Shown: positions 41,257 through 50,712, counted from the stretch's first letter. The stretch is 64,000 bases of DNA from Dietzia natronolimnaea (GCF_002289575.1 NZ_NTGA01000021.1:1-64000); one strand, 5' to 3'. A program made the numbers and translations. The notes: generated by a model from the sequence alone, not told the origin.

Positions 41257-41975
41257 CCGCCCAGCGTAGGCGGGCGGCGCGCGCGCGGCGCGGCCGGGCG
41301 GGACTCCCGCGGCGTGGGCGGGCGGGTCTCCCGCAGCGTGATGTTGACCCGCCCGGGCCCGGCCCCCAGCACGTCCCGGCACCAGGCCGGTGCGGTCCCG
41401 TCGAAGACCCTGGGCACCCCGTGGAACGCCATCCTCGACGGGCCACCGAACACCACGAGGTCCCCGGACTCCAACCGCACGTCGGTATACGGTCTGCCGC
41501 GGTGTTCCGGGGTACCGAAGCGGAAGGTGCAGGCGTCACCGAGGCTCAGCGAGACCACCGGTGCGGAGCTGGCCTCGTCGCGATCCTGGTGCAGACCCAT
41601 GGTGGCACCACGACCGTAGAGGTTCACCAGCGCGGCGTCGGGGGTGTACGCCGACCCCACCAGCGACGCGTCCACGGCGGCCGCCGCGTCGAGCCCCGCC
41701 CGCGCCGCCCGGACCAGCCAGTCCGGGAGCGGCGGGACCACCTCGTCGTCGTCGTACCGGTACGGCGTCCAGAGCCGCCCCAGGCAGAGCGTCCGCACCG
41801 ACATCCTCCCCCCGCCTGGCAGCACGATCGACCGCGGCGGCCGCGCGGACGCCCAGTCCACGCAAGCCCGGAGCAGGAACTCCTGCTGCGCGCGGTCCAT
41901 CCAGTCCGGAACATGGACGGCGCCGGGGGCGAGGATCGCCGGAGGACGGTCGATCCCGAAGAGGGCGTCGGTCAC
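41253..41975 (-). CDS. alkB: AlkB-type 2-oxoglutarate-dependent DNA/RNA repair dioxygenase
   Basis: 240 aa from GTG. Fe(II) site HQDRDE (HxD) and distal His in MAFHGVPR, and the 2-oxoglutarate Arg in RVNITLRETR. NLYGRGATMGLHQDRDE is the AlkB core. Demethylates 1-methyladenine and 3-methylcytosine by oxidation. The C-terminus has a Pro/Arg tail beyond the fold. Coupled to hisN-like gene (GTGA overlap at 41972-41975) and to the next gene (ATGA at 41253-41256). Confidence 0.93.
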   Translation of the reverse strand: MTDALFGIDRPPAILAPGAVHVPDWMDRAQQEFLLRACVDWASARPPRSIVLPGGGRMSVRTLCLGRLWTPYRYDDDEVVPPLPDWLVRAARAGLDAAAAVDASLVGSAYTPDAALVNLYGRGATMGLHQDRDEASSAPVVSLSLGDACTFRFGTPEHRGRPYTDVRLESGDLVVFGGPSRMAFHGVPRVFDGTAPAWCRDVLGAGPGRVNITLRETRPPTPRESRPAAPRARRPPTLGG

Positions 41976-42811
41976 CGCGGATCCGCGCCGAGCACTTCCC
42001 ACGCCTGCTCCGCCAGGGCCGGCGTCGCGGCGGCCACGACGGTCCCGCCGTCCAGTGGCTGTCGCCCGTCGGGTCCGGTGATCACACCGCCCGCCGCCTC
42101 GACGATCGGGATGAGCGCGATGATGTCGTAGGGATTCAGGTCCGACTCGACCACGAGGTCCACCCGGCCCGCGGCGAGCATGCAGTAGGCGTAGCAGTCC
42201 CCGCCGAAACGTTGCAGGCGGACCCGCGAGGCGAGGTCGTCGTAGCGCCGTCGCAACCCGCCGTCGTCTCCGAACATCGACGGGTGCGTGGTGTACATGA
42301 TCGCCTCGGACAGCTCGTCGCACCCGGAGACATGGAGGTCGAAGGCCTCCGGACCGTCCGACCGGCGACGCACGGTGGACCGGCCGTGGACCGCGGAGAA
42401 GGTCTCCCCCAACACCGGCTGGTCCATCCACCCCGCCACCGCGCGGCCGTTCTCCACCACCCCGACCAGCGTGCCCCACCCGGCCATGCCCGTCATGAAG
42501 GCCTTGGTGCCGTCGATCGGGTCGAGGTACCAGGTGCGCGAGGCGTCGGAGGGGCCGGACTCGCCGTTCTCCTCGCCCACCACCCGGTCCCCCGGCGCCA
42601 TCGACGAGATCCCGGCACGCAGCAACGCCTCGATGTCGCGGTCGGCCTCGGTCACCGGGTCGTACCCCCGGGCGCCGCCCTTGTCCTCGGGGACCAGATC
42701 CTGGAGCTCGCCGTGGAAATGTCGGCGGGCGATCCTGCCGGTGGCGGCGAGCAACTCGTCGAGATGCTCGATCAGGTCGGGGTCCAGTGGTCGGTCGGGC
42801 CTGGCAGTCAT
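41972..42811 (-). CDS. inositol monophosphatase-family phosphatase (HisN/SuhB-like)
   Basis: 279 aa, ATG (a second ATG lies 15 nt upstream). Metal-binding motifs GEENGE (about 82-87), WYLDPIDGTKAFMTG (about 100-114) and the distal NPYDIIALIPIVEAAGG. IMPase-superfamily enzymes include histidinol-phosphate phosphatase HisN of actinomycetes and inositol-monophosphatases for PI lipid synthesis; the DPIDGTKAFMTG variant favours HisN over classical IMPase. No his genes adjacent. First gene of the alkB operon. Confidence 0.85.
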   Translation of the reverse strand: MTARPDRPLDPDLIEHLDELLAATGRIARRHFHGELQDLVPEDKGGARGYDPVTEADRDIEALLRAGISSMAPGDRVVGEENGESGPSDASRTWYLDPIDGTKAFMTGMAGWGTLVGVVENGRAVAGWMDQPVLGETFSAVHGRSTVRRRSDGPEAFDLHVSGCDELSEAIMYTTHPSMFGDDGGLRRRYDDLASRVRLQRFGGDCYAYCMLAAGRVDLVVESDLNPYDIIALIPIVEAAGGVITGPDGRQPLDGGTVVAAATPALAEQAWEVLGADPR

Positions 42812-42941
42812 GGCCCCATGGTGCATCACGGGCACCGGTCGCACACCCGTTCGCGACGCGGCATACTCGATCCCACCCCTCTACGGCTACCCGTCCGGAT
42901 AGCGTGAGCAGACCGAACCGCACGGACGGAGCCGAGAGACG

Positions 42942-43586
42942 TTGAACGACCTCGTGGATTTCCTCTCCACCCGCAGGCTCCAGCTCGCCACGGACTCGTG
43001 GCAGCACGTCAGCGCGACCGTGCAGGCGGTCCTGCTCGCCACGCTGCTGTCGGTGGCGGTCGGTGTGGCGGTGTACCGAAGCAGGGCCGGTTCGGCCGTG
43101 GCCACCGGCCTGGCCGCCACCGCCCTGACCGTGCCCTCGTTCGCCCTGCTGGGGCTGCTCATCCCCATCCTGGGCCTGGGTGTCCTACCCACCATGACCG
43201 CGCTGGTCATCTACGCGGTGCTGCCGATCCTGCGCAACACCATCGTCGGGCTCGACGCCGTCCCCGCCGCGACGGTCGATGCCGCGCGCGGGGTGGGGAT
43301 GAGCCGGATCGGCGTCCTGGGCCGGATCGAGATCCCCCTGGCGTGGCCGTCGATCCTCGCCGGGATCCGCATCTCCACCCAGATGTCCATGGGCATCCTC
43401 GCCATCGCCGCCTACGCCAAGGGACCCGGGCTGGGCAACCTCATCTTCGCCGGGCTCTCCCGGGTGGGGACGCCCACCGCACTGCCCATGGCGCTCACGG
43501 CGACCGTTCTCATCGTCGTCCTCGCGCTCGTCCTCGACGCGCTCCTCGTCCTGCTCGGGCGCCTGACCATCAGGGGGAACCAGTGA
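42942..43586 (+). CDS. QAT-family ABC transporter permease (OpuCB-like)
   Basis: 214 aa; the start is TTG at 42942, with GAGAG upstream as a weak ribosome site. Five to six helices with the EAA-like permease loop AARGVGMSRIGVLGRIEIPLAWPSI. Quaternary-amine (glycine betaine, carnitine, choline) uptake permease of the OpuB/OpuC type. First gene of a four-gene set where every junction is a 4-bp overlap. Confidence 0.9.
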   Translation: MNDLVDFLSTRRLQLATDSWQHVSATVQAVLLATLLSVAVGVAVYRSRAGSAVATGLAATALTVPSFALLGLLIPILGLGVLPTMTALVIYAVLPILRNTIVGLDAVPAATVDAARGVGMSRIGVLGRIEIPLAWPSILAGIRISTQMSMGILAIAAYAKGPGLGNLIFAGLSRVGTPTALPMALTATVLIVVLALVLDALLVLLGRLTIRGNQ

Positions 43587-44794
43587 CCACACCCGCCGCG
43601 CACGAGACCGACGCCGTGTCCGGGGTGCCCATCACCCTGGACGACGTCACCAAGATCTACCCCGGCCAGGAGCGGCCGGCGGTCGACCACGTCTCGCTCG
43701 AGCTCCCCGCCGGGCGCACCACCGTGTTCGTGGGGCCGTCCGGCTGCGGCAAGACCACCACGATGCGGATGATCAACCGCCTCATCGAGCCGTCCTCGGG
43801 CACCATCACGATCGACGGCCAGGACAACCGGACCCTCGACGCCGACACGCTCCGACGCCACATCGGCTACGCGATCCAGGCATCCGGTCTGTTCCCGCAC
43901 ATGACGGTGGCCCAGAACGTGGGGACCGTGCCCCGGCTTCTCAAGTGGAGGAAGTCGCGCATCTCGGACCGCGTGGACCAGATGTTGGAACTGGTGGGCC
44001 TGGACCCGGCCGACTACCGCGACCGCTACCCCGCACAGCTCTCCGGTGGTCAGCAACAGCGGGTCGGGGTGGCACGGGCGCTGGCCGCGGACCCGCCGGT
44101 GCTGCTCATGGACGAGCCGTTCGGGGCGGTGGACCCCATCACCCGCGCCTCGCTCCAGGACGAACTCATCCGCCTGCAGGAGGAACTGCACAAGACCATC
44201 GTCTTTGTGACCCACGACTTCAACGAGGCCGTCCGGCTCGGTGACCGGATCGCCGTGCTCGGTCCCGGTTCCTCGGTCCTCCAGTTCGACACCCCCGAAG
44301 CGATCCTGGCCAACCCTGCAGACGAGACCGTGGCCGGGTTCATCGGCGACGACGCCGCGCTCAAGACCCTCACCCTCCGGCGGGTGGGGGACGTGGACCT
44401 GGGCAGGGCGACGACGGCGAGGGAGTCGGAGGCCCCGGCCGATTTCGCCGCCCGCGTCCGCGGGGCCGACGACGAGTGGGCGGTGGTCCTGGACGACTCC
44501 GGGCGCCCCCTGCGCTGGGTCCGCGGCGACCTGGTGGCCGGGATGCCGGACCTGCGGTCGGGTGGTCAGCCGGTGACGGGCACCGTGACGGTCGACTCGA
44601 CTCTCCAGGAAGCGCTCGACGGGCTGCTCTCGACCGCCAGCGCGACCACCGTGGTGGTGGACAGGTCAGGCGCGTACCGGGGGACGATCGGGATCGACGA
44701 CCTGGTGGCGGAGCTCCGGCGCATCCACCACCACCACAACGATCCTGGCTCCTCGGAGCCCACCGGCCCCGCGGACACCGTGGAGCGCTCGTGA
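43583..44794 (+). CDS. QAT-family ABC transporter ATP-binding protein (OpuCA-like)
   Basis: 403 aa, GTG overlapping the permease stop by GTGA. Walker A GPSGCGKTTT, Q-loop YAIQASGLFPHMTV, signature LSGGQQQRVGVARAL, Walker B VLLMDEPFGAVD, H-loop VFVTHDF. The C-terminal part (about 260-390) has a CBS-like region ending in a His-rich HHHHN segment. Provides ATP for osmoprotectant import. CBS domains of OpuC proteins sense ionic strength, so the transporter may be osmotically gated. Confidence 0.95.
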   Translation: MTTPAAHETDAVSGVPITLDDVTKIYPGQERPAVDHVSLELPAGRTTVFVGPSGCGKTTTMRMINRLIEPSSGTITIDGQDNRTLDADTLRRHIGYAIQASGLFPHMTVAQNVGTVPRLLKWRKSRISDRVDQMLELVGLDPADYRDRYPAQLSGGQQQRVGVARALAADPPVLLMDEPFGAVDPITRASLQDELIRLQEELHKTIVFVTHDFNEAVRLGDRIAVLGPGSSVLQFDTPEAILANPADETVAGFIGDDAALKTLTLRRVGDVDLGRATTARESEAPADFAARVRGADDEWAVVLDDSGRPLRWVRGDLVAGMPDLRSGGQPVTGTVTVDSTLQEALDGLLSTASATTVVVDRSGAYRGTIGIDDLVAELRRIHHHHNDPGSSEPTGPADTVERS

Positions 44795-45555
44795 GCGCCG
44801 CGGCGACCGCCTCCCGTGCCGCGTCCCGCGCGGATTCGGCGCGGTTGGTGGTGCAGCCGATCGTCATCACCCTAGCCGCGGTGGGCGTGCTGTGGTGGGC
44901 CTTCGGGACCGAGCTCGACGAGACCCAGCGGGCCTCGCTCAACGCCTCGTCCATCACCCAACGCACACTGGAGCACGTCCAGATCACCTTCACCGTGGCC
45001 GCCATCGTCGTCGCGGTGGGGGTGCCGCTGGGAATCCTGCTGACCCGCCGCCGGATGGGCTTCCTCGCGCCCGTCGCCATCGGGATCGCCAACATCGGCC
45101 AGGCGGCACCGGCGATCGGGCTGATCGTGCTGCTCTTCCTGGCCACCAACCGCACCGGCTTCTGGATCGGTGTCCTGCCCGTGGCCGTCTACTCGCTGCT
45201 CCCGGTGCTGCGCAACACGATCGTGGGGATCCGGAACGTGGACCCCGCTCTGATCGACGCGGCGCGGGGGCAGGGCATGACCTCGCGCCGGGTCCTGCGC
45301 ACCGTCGAGCTTCCGCTCGCGGTCCCGTTCATCCTGGCCGGGCTCCGCACCACGCTGGTCCTGGCGGTCGGCACCGCCACGTTGAGCTTCCTGGTGGACG
45401 CAGGCGGTCTGGGGATCTTCATCGACACCGGTTACCGACTCCAGGACACCGCCACCATCGTGGTGGGCTCCGTCCTGGCGGTGTGCCTGGCCCTGCTCGT
45501 CGACTGGCTCGGCGGGGTGGGCGAGGTCCTGTTCAACCCGAGGGGGCTGCGATGA
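44791..45555 (+). CDS. QAT-family ABC transporter permease (OpuCD-like)
   Basis: 254 aa, GTG overlapping the ATPase stop (GTGA). Six helices with EAA-type loop AARGQGMTSRRVLRTVELPLAVPFI. Second permease subunit of the quaternary-amine transporter. The DNLRNTIVG-like sequence LLPVLRNTIVGI is shared with the first permease (LRNTIVGLD), showing their common origin. Stop overlaps the binding-protein ATG. Confidence 0.9.
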   Translation: MSAAATASRAASRADSARLVVQPIVITLAAVGVLWWAFGTELDETQRASLNASSITQRTLEHVQITFTVAAIVVAVGVPLGILLTRRRMGFLAPVAIGIANIGQAAPAIGLIVLLFLATNRTGFWIGVLPVAVYSLLPVLRNTIVGIRNVDPALIDAARGQGMTSRRVLRTVELPLAVPFILAGLRTTLVLAVGTATLSFLVDAGGLGIFIDTGYRLQDTATIVVGSVLAVCLALLVDWLGGVGEVLFNPRGLR

Positions 45556-46529
45556 CGGCGGTAAAGCGCCTGCTGGCCACGTGTCTGGCCACTGTGCTCG
45601 TGGCGACCGGGTGCGGTCTCAGCGACGGCGGATCCGTGCCGCTGCCCGTGGGCCCGGGCCCGGACGGCACCGTCCCCGCGCTCGAGGGGGTGCGCGTGAC
45701 GGTCGGCGGCAAAGACTTCACCGAAGGCGTGATCAGCAGCTATCTGGTCGAGTTCCTCCTGGCGGCCGCCGGGATGGAGGTCTCCGACATGTCCTCGCTG
45801 GCCGGGTCCAACAGTTTCCGGCAGGCCCTGGTCACCGGCCAGGTCGACATCGGGATGGAGTACACGGGCACCGCGTGGATGAGCTATCTCGGCAACTCCG
45901 AACCGATCCGCGACCCCGAAGGGCAGTGGGTGGCCGTCCGGGACGCCGACCTCGAGGCCCACGACATCCGATGGCTGCCCCCGACCACCGTCGACAACAC
46001 CTACTCGTTCGCCCTGAGCCGGGCCACCGCGCAGGAGACCGGCGCCCGCACGCTCTCCGACTACGCCCGGCTCGTGCAGACTGATCCGGAGTCGGCTGTG
46101 ACCTGCATGGAGACCGAGTTCTCCGTCCGTCGTGACGGCTGGCCGGGCCTGGCCGACGCCTACGGTTTCGACGCCGCCACGGTCCCCGTGCCCATCATGC
46201 AGCCCGGGATCATCTACCAGGCCACCGCCACCGGCCGGGAATGCCGGTTCGGCGAGGTCTACACCACCGACGGCCGGATCAAGGGTCTCGACCTGGTGGT
46301 CCTGGAGGATGACCGGCGCTTCTTCCCCGTCTACAACCTCGCCACCGTCGTCCGGGGCGAGTTCCTGGATGCGCACCCGGAGATCGAGGAGGTCCTCGCT
46401 CCGCTCGTCGATGTCCTCGACAACGAGGTGATGGTCGAGATGAACATGCGGGTGGACGTCGACGGCGACGACCCGGCGCTGGTCGCGAGGGATTTCCTGG
46501 TGGAGCAGGGGCTCGTCTCCGTGGACTGA
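45552..46529 (+). CDS. QAT-family substrate-binding lipoprotein (OpuCC-like)
   Basis: 325 aa, ATG. Lipobox VATGC (C21). The binding domain begins VTVGGKDFTEGVISSYLVEF and contains MEYTGTAWMSYLG, the standard OpuBC/OpuCC signature; aromatic residues of the choline/betaine cage cannot be placed by eye. Captures glycine betaine or related osmolytes. Last gene of the four-gene operon; no obvious terminator follows. Confidence 0.92.
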   Translation: MTAVKRLLATCLATVLVATGCGLSDGGSVPLPVGPGPDGTVPALEGVRVTVGGKDFTEGVISSYLVEFLLAAAGMEVSDMSSLAGSNSFRQALVTGQVDIGMEYTGTAWMSYLGNSEPIRDPEGQWVAVRDADLEAHDIRWLPPTTVDNTYSFALSRATAQETGARTLSDYARLVQTDPESAVTCMETEFSVRRDGWPGLADAYGFDAATVPVPIMQPGIIYQATATGRECRFGEVYTTDGRIKGLDLVVLEDDRRFFPVYNLATVVRGEFLDAHPEIEEVLAPLVDVLDNEVMVEMNMRVDVDGDDPALVARDFLVEQGLVSVD

Positions 46530-46600
46530 CCCTGTACGGCGCGGGGCACCCGGCGGCGACGTGGCGGACAATCGGGGTGAGGTACCCGAGGAGGAGACTC

Positions 46601-47473
46601 ATGACCAGGATTCCGCTGATGTCGCTCCCGAGGTCGGCCGCGCGCCTTCCGCGGATGGCGCCGGACATGGGGCGGCTCCCTGTGGGGAGGATCGTCACCC
46701 TCACCGACGACGTCACCACCAGGCTCTACGACACCGGAGAGGACCACCTCACCCCGGTGGTGTTGCTGCACGGGATGGCCGCGACCGGGATGCTCAACTG
46801 GTACCAGACCTTCCAGCGCCTGCAGGGCGAGTACCGGCTCATCACCTACGACCAGCGACGCCACGGCATGGGCGACGGCGGCCGGTTCGACTTCCAGTCG
46901 CTGAGTGAGGATGTGCTCCGGGTGGCCGACCACCTGGACCTCGACATGCCCGTCATCGGCGGATACTCGATGGGCGGCATCGTCGCCCAGCTCGCGGCCC
47001 GGCGGGACCCCTCCCGGCTGGGCGGGCTGGTGTTGGCCGCCACCGGTACGGGCGCCCAGCGCAATGGGCTGGAGAAGATCACCCTCGGCTCGTTGACCCG
47101 CGGTGCCCCCGCCCTCAACGCCGTCCCCCTCGAGGTGGCCAGGGAGATCGACGACGAGGTACCCGGTGCCTACACCTGGGCGATACGCGAACTGGCCTCC
47201 GTGCCCCTCGCGACCCACCGGACCGTGATCGCGGAGGTGGCCCGGTTCAACTCCACGTCGTGGCTCCACGAACTGGACCTCCCGGTCGCGATCATCAAGA
47301 CCATGCGCGACATCGCCTTCCCCCGGTGGATCCAGGACGAGATGGCCGATCTCCTGCCGCACAGCGCGGTGTTCCCGCTCAGCGCCGGTCATGCGGCCTG
47401 CGCGACGCACCCCGGACGGTTCGCCCGCCGGGTGCGCACGGCGCTCGGCTGGGTGGTGTCCAACAGGCACTGA
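46601..47473 (+). CDS. alpha/beta hydrolase
   Basis: 290 aa; ATG with GAGGAGGAG four nt upstream (a GTG 24 nt earlier is weaker). Oxyanion HGMAATGM, nucleophile elbow GGYSMGGI, His in LSAGHAACATHP near the end. The catalytic acid is not obvious; the D in the usual position may be IKTMRD. Esterase or lipase-like; substrate unknown. Starts 71 nt after the ABC operon, possibly independent. Short 18-bp direct repeats (GTGATCGGCA[TC]GCG) follow it at about 47480-47515. Confidence 0.85.
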   Translation: MTRIPLMSLPRSAARLPRMAPDMGRLPVGRIVTLTDDVTTRLYDTGEDHLTPVVLLHGMAATGMLNWYQTFQRLQGEYRLITYDQRRHGMGDGGRFDFQSLSEDVLRVADHLDLDMPVIGGYSMGGIVAQLAARRDPSRLGGLVLAATGTGAQRNGLEKITLGSLTRGAPALNAVPLEVAREIDDEVPGAYTWAIRELASVPLATHRTVIAEVARFNSTSWLHELDLPVAIIKTMRDIAFPRWIQDEMADLLPHSAVFPLSAGHAACATHPGRFARRVRTALGWVVSNRH

Positions 47474-47540
47474 GTTCGAACGGTGATCGGCATGCGGATA
47501 GTGATCGGCACGCGAACCGTGTTGGGCCCCGTCGGACGGG

Positions 47541-47816
47541 CTACAGCGCCGAGTACCGCACCGCGGTGACGACGAATACGACGATCGCGATCCCGCCGAG
47601 GACGACCCCCGTCAGACCCCGGCGCGGGTCCGGGTCCTCGTTGGTGAGCCAGCCCGTGGGCCACCGGGCGAGCAAGCCGAACGCCACCGCCATCAACGCG
47701 GCGAGAAACGCGACGATGTTGAGGATGGGGACCCAGGACAGCGCCAGGGAACCGACGCCCAGGACCAGCGACCGGGTGCCCAGATCCATGCTCCCGGACG
47801 GCTTCTTCCTCGGCAT
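47541..47816 (-). CDS. small two-to-three-helix membrane protein
   Basis: 91 aa from ATG at 47816 (a longer frame starts 54 nt upstream). Three hydrophobic stretches: LVLGVGSLALSWVPILNIVAFLAALMAVAFGLLA and LTGVVLGGIAIVVFVVTAV with a charged loop between (NEDPDPRRG). The alternation of G and small residues resembles DUF4190-type proteins. No function assignable. Confidence 0.72.
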   Translation of the reverse strand: MPRKKPSGSMDLGTRSLVLGVGSLALSWVPILNIVAFLAALMAVAFGLLARWPTGWLTNEDPDPRRGLTGVVLGGIAIVVFVVTAVRYSAL

Positions 47817-47905
47817 CCTTCTCAATTCCTTACTTTGCCGGTCGGATCCGGAGCGGGCGCGCAGCGGCATGGGGCAAGCCTAACCGTGCCGGCCCGGACA
47901 GCGCC

Positions 47906-48373
47906 TCAGCTCAGGAACTGCCCGTTCACGAAGCCCGCCAGGAGTACCGCGAACCCGCCCATCTCACCCACTATCAGTGCCACCATGCCGACGTGCGTCG
48001 CAGGCGAGGCACCGTCGAACTGGTTGGTCGTGTCCCGCAGGGCACCGTGCACGATGTAGCTGGCGATCGCCACGACGAAGAAGAACACCAGGACCCCGGC
48101 CGCGGCGAGGTTGACCCCGGTCGGCCAACTACTCAGCTCCACGAACACGGCGATGAGCAGCGTCGCGAAGGAGTACAGCAGGGCCGCCCGGTGCGCTATG
48201 TCGACGTACGGGTGCGCGAGGTGGTCGGCGCTCGTCGCCATCTGCCGGTACTTCCACACCCCCAGCCCCAGGGCCAACAGGAAGATCAGTCCGGCGGCGA
48301 GAAGTGTGATCCGGGTGTCGAGACCGAGTGCGAGCGTCACCGACGACGTGGTGGGGGAACTGAGCGGGTTCAT
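47906..48373 (-). CDS. four-helix membrane protein of unknown function
   Basis: 155 aa, ATG with GGAAGGA ribosome site. Four membrane helices (ITLLAAGLIFLLALGLGVW, ALLYSFATLLIAVFVEL, LAAAGVLVFFFVVAIASY, GMVALIVGEMGGFAVLLAGF) and a short HLAHPYVDIAHR loop with three His. The His pattern could bind a metal or haem, but I cannot assign a family. Divergent from the FUSC gene by 166 nt. Confidence 0.75.
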   Translation of the reverse strand: MNPLSSPTTSSVTLALGLDTRITLLAAGLIFLLALGLGVWKYRQMATSADHLAHPYVDIAHRAALLYSFATLLIAVFVELSSWPTGVNLAAAGVLVFFFVVAIASYIVHGALRDTTNQFDGASPATHVGMVALIVGEMGGFAVLLAGFVNGQFLS

Positions 48374-48539
48374 GGGTCCTTCCGAGCGACACCGGACCAT
48401 ACGGCACTGTCCGAGTGCTTAGACACTAGGCGTACCGTCACCGAGGCCAGAATCCGGGACGTTCGCCCTGAACACGCGGTCGGCGGTGCACGACGACCTG
48501 GATTGTGGCCGCGACCGGCCAACCCCCACAATTCCCTGT

Positions 48540-49610
48540 ATGCGACGACTTCGTGAACTGGTGGGGCGGCCCGACGTCACGACCGACCTCATTCAGATCA
48601 TCAAGAGCGTGGTGGCCGCCACCGCCGCATGGTGGCTCTCCGCCCACGTCCTCAACTCGCCTCTGCCGTTCCTGGCGCCCTGGACCGCGCTGCTCACCGT
48701 GCACGCCACTGTCCACCGGTCGCTGTCCCGCGGAGTACAGACGACGGTGGCGTCCGCGATCGGTGTCGGGATGTCCTTCCTCATCGGCTTCTACCTGGGC
48801 GTCAGTGTGTGGACCTTCGCGCTGGCGATGTTCGTGGGTCTGGCCGGGGCCCGGATCACGTGGATCAGGGACGAGGGGGTCGCGATCGCCACCACGGCGG
48901 TGTTCGTGCTCTCCAGCGGGTTCTCCGATCAGCAGCCCCTCCTGCTGGACCGCATCATCGAGGTCGCCGTCGGGGTGGGGATCGGGGTACTGGTCAATCT
49001 GCTGATCATCCCCCCGGTGCGCGATCAGCAGGCGTCCAATCACGTCGACAGCATCGACCGCCGGATCGGCGACATCCTCGTTGACATGGCCGATGAGTTC
49101 TCCACCTCATGGGAGACCGATGCCGCCGACGCGTGGCGTCGCGAGATCGAGTCGGTGTCCGATGAACTCGAGACGGCATGGGGGACTGTCAACTTCGCCC
49201 GCGAGAGCCGACGCTCGAACCCCCGTCTGATCCGGCGACGCCTCGGTGGCGCACGTCAGGTCAGCGACGGCGTCGACTACACGGAGGTGCTGCGCCGCGT
49301 CGATGAGGCCGTCTCGCACATGAGGCACCTGATCCGGACCCTCCACGAGGCCACCTACGCCGAGGGTCCGTGGGACGAGCGCTTCCGTACCGAGTGGGCC
49401 TCCATCGCGCGGGACGCCGGCCGGGCGATCGCCGATCCCGACGCCGAGATGGACTCCATCCACGACAGGCTGATCGGGTTGACGCACTCCATGTCCGAGG
49501 ACGGCCGACTGCCCCGGGACTCCTGGCCGGTCTACGGTTCGCTGCTCACCAGCATGCTCCACATCGCCCTGCTCATCGATGACGTGGCCTCGCAGTGGAG
49601 CGTGCGATAA
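48540..49610 (+). CDS. FUSC/aromatic-acid-exporter family membrane protein
   Basis: 356 aa, ATG. N-terminal half with six or so helices (IIKSVVAATAAWWLSAHVLN, TALLTVHATVHRSLSRGVQTT) typical of FUSC/ArAE inner-membrane pumps, then a long charged cytoplasmic helical domain (from about 165). The motif TVHATVHRSLSRG is the ArAE helix-2 signature. Exports p-hydroxybenzoate-like aromatics or other weak acids. Monocistronic; the following 138 nt hold no convincing gene. Confidence 0.82.
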   Translation: MRRLRELVGRPDVTTDLIQIIKSVVAATAAWWLSAHVLNSPLPFLAPWTALLTVHATVHRSLSRGVQTTVASAIGVGMSFLIGFYLGVSVWTFALAMFVGLAGARITWIRDEGVAIATTAVFVLSSGFSDQQPLLLDRIIEVAVGVGIGVLVNLLIIPPVRDQQASNHVDSIDRRIGDILVDMADEFSTSWETDAADAWRREIESVSDELETAWGTVNFARESRRSNPRLIRRRLGGARQVSDGVDYTEVLRRVDEAVSHMRHLIRTLHEATYAEGPWDERFRTEWASIARDAGRAIADPDAEMDSIHDRLIGLTHSMSEDGRLPRDSWPVYGSLLTSMLHIALLIDDVASQWSVR

Positions 49611-49748
49611 CCCGCCTAGTGATCGCGCCGGCCTGCCTGGCGCCGCAGGGCGTCCAGTCTGGCGACCCTCCCGGCGCCGGCGAGTTGCCGATACCAACCC
49701 GGGCGAGCAGTGGATCGGAGTCGTCGAACATGATGGGGTGCCCCACGG

Positions 49749-50639
49749 CTACAACCTCACGTCGTTGTAGGCACGCTCGTCCTCTATCGGCTCGAGGTGG
49801 GTGGTGATGTGGGAGTGCGGAAGCGCGGCGTGGATCTCCTGCTCGACCGTCTCGACGAGGTCGTGGCCCTGATCCACACTCCAGTCACCGGGTACGAGCG
49901 CGTGGAACTCGACGAACCTCCACCTGCCGGATTCGCGTGTCCGCAGCTCGTGGAAGTCGACCCGGCCGGGCTGTCGATGCCTGTCCAGCACCTCCTGGAT
50001 CGCCTGGTTGTCCTCGTCGGGAAGTGTCGCGTCCATCAGCCCCATGCCGGATTCGTGGACCAGCTTGTACCCGATGAACAGGATGTTGAGCCCCACCGCG
50101 ATCGCGACGATCGGATCGAGGAACCCCCATCCGGTGATCCACACCAGCGCCACGCCGATCACCACACCGACCGAGGTCACGACGTCGGTCATCAGGTGCT
50201 TGCCGTCAGCCTTCAGGGTGGGTGACCGATGCCGTATCCCTGCCCGGATCAACAGGGTGCCCACGACGCCGTTGACCACCGCGGCCACGACCGAGATCGC
50301 GAGACCCAACCCGAGTGACTCGATCGGAACCGGGTTGATGAGCCGCTCGACGCCCGTGTAGAGGATGAACGTCGAGGCGACGAAGATCATCGCGCCCTCG
50401 ACCCCGGCGGAGAAGTACTCGGCCTTGGAGTGGCCGTACTGGTGGTCATCGTCTGCCGGCCGCTCCGCGACGGTGATGGCGATCAGCGCCACCACCGAGG
50501 CCACCAGGTTGACCACCGACTCGGCGGCGTCCGAGAGCAGGCCGACCGACCCGGTCACCCACCAGGCCGCCATCTTCAGCGCGATGGTGACGATCGACGT
50601 GGCCACCGACAACCACGCGAACTTCTTGAGAGTCGACAC
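49749..50639 (-). CDS. cation diffusion facilitator (CDF) transporter
   Basis: 296 aa, GTG. Six helices: SDAAESVVNL in helix 2 and HLMTDVVTSVGVVIG in helix 5 hold the metal site (Asp/Glu and His-Asp, a variant of the usual DHxxD). C-terminal cytoplasmic domain with EVLDRHRQPGRVDFHELRTR and HITTHLEP. Exports Zn2+, Fe2+, Co2+ or Mn2+ by proton antiport. Single gene; divergent from NfeD by 73 nt. Confidence 0.9.
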   Translation of the reverse strand: MSTLKKFAWLSVATSIVTIALKMAAWWVTGSVGLLSDAAESVVNLVASVVALIAITVAERPADDDHQYGHSKAEYFSAGVEGAMIFVASTFILYTGVERLINPVPIESLGLGLAISVVAAVVNGVVGTLLIRAGIRHRSPTLKADGKHLMTDVVTSVGVVIGVALVWITGWGFLDPIVAIAVGLNILFIGYKLVHESGMGLMDATLPDEDNQAIQEVLDRHRQPGRVDFHELRTRESGRWRFVEFHALVPGDWSVDQGHDLVETVEQEIHAALPHSHITTHLEPIEDERAYNDVRL

Positions 50640-50712
50640 GTCGATTCAGCGTAGTCCGCCCACGAGTCGTGGTCCCACCTGCGGAACGGCGGATGTCGGT
50701 AGGGTCGTAGGC

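Noticed and set aside
42812-42941. GCAACCGGTTGC-like sequence upstream of the QAT transporter
   Set aside because: Only 9 of 12 positions match and ACCGGT is common in GC-rich DNA; mentioned only as a weak hint.
47480-47520. Two copies of an 18-bp repeat GTGATCGGCA(T/C)GCG after the hydrolase
   Set aside because: Only two imperfect copies; no further feature, so not scored as a repeat element.
49620-49770. Short + frame ending GVVEHDGVPHGYNLTSL after the FUSC gene
   Set aside because: Looks a little protein-like and might be a gene remnant, but has no ribosome site or recognisable family, and overlaps the CDF 3' end.
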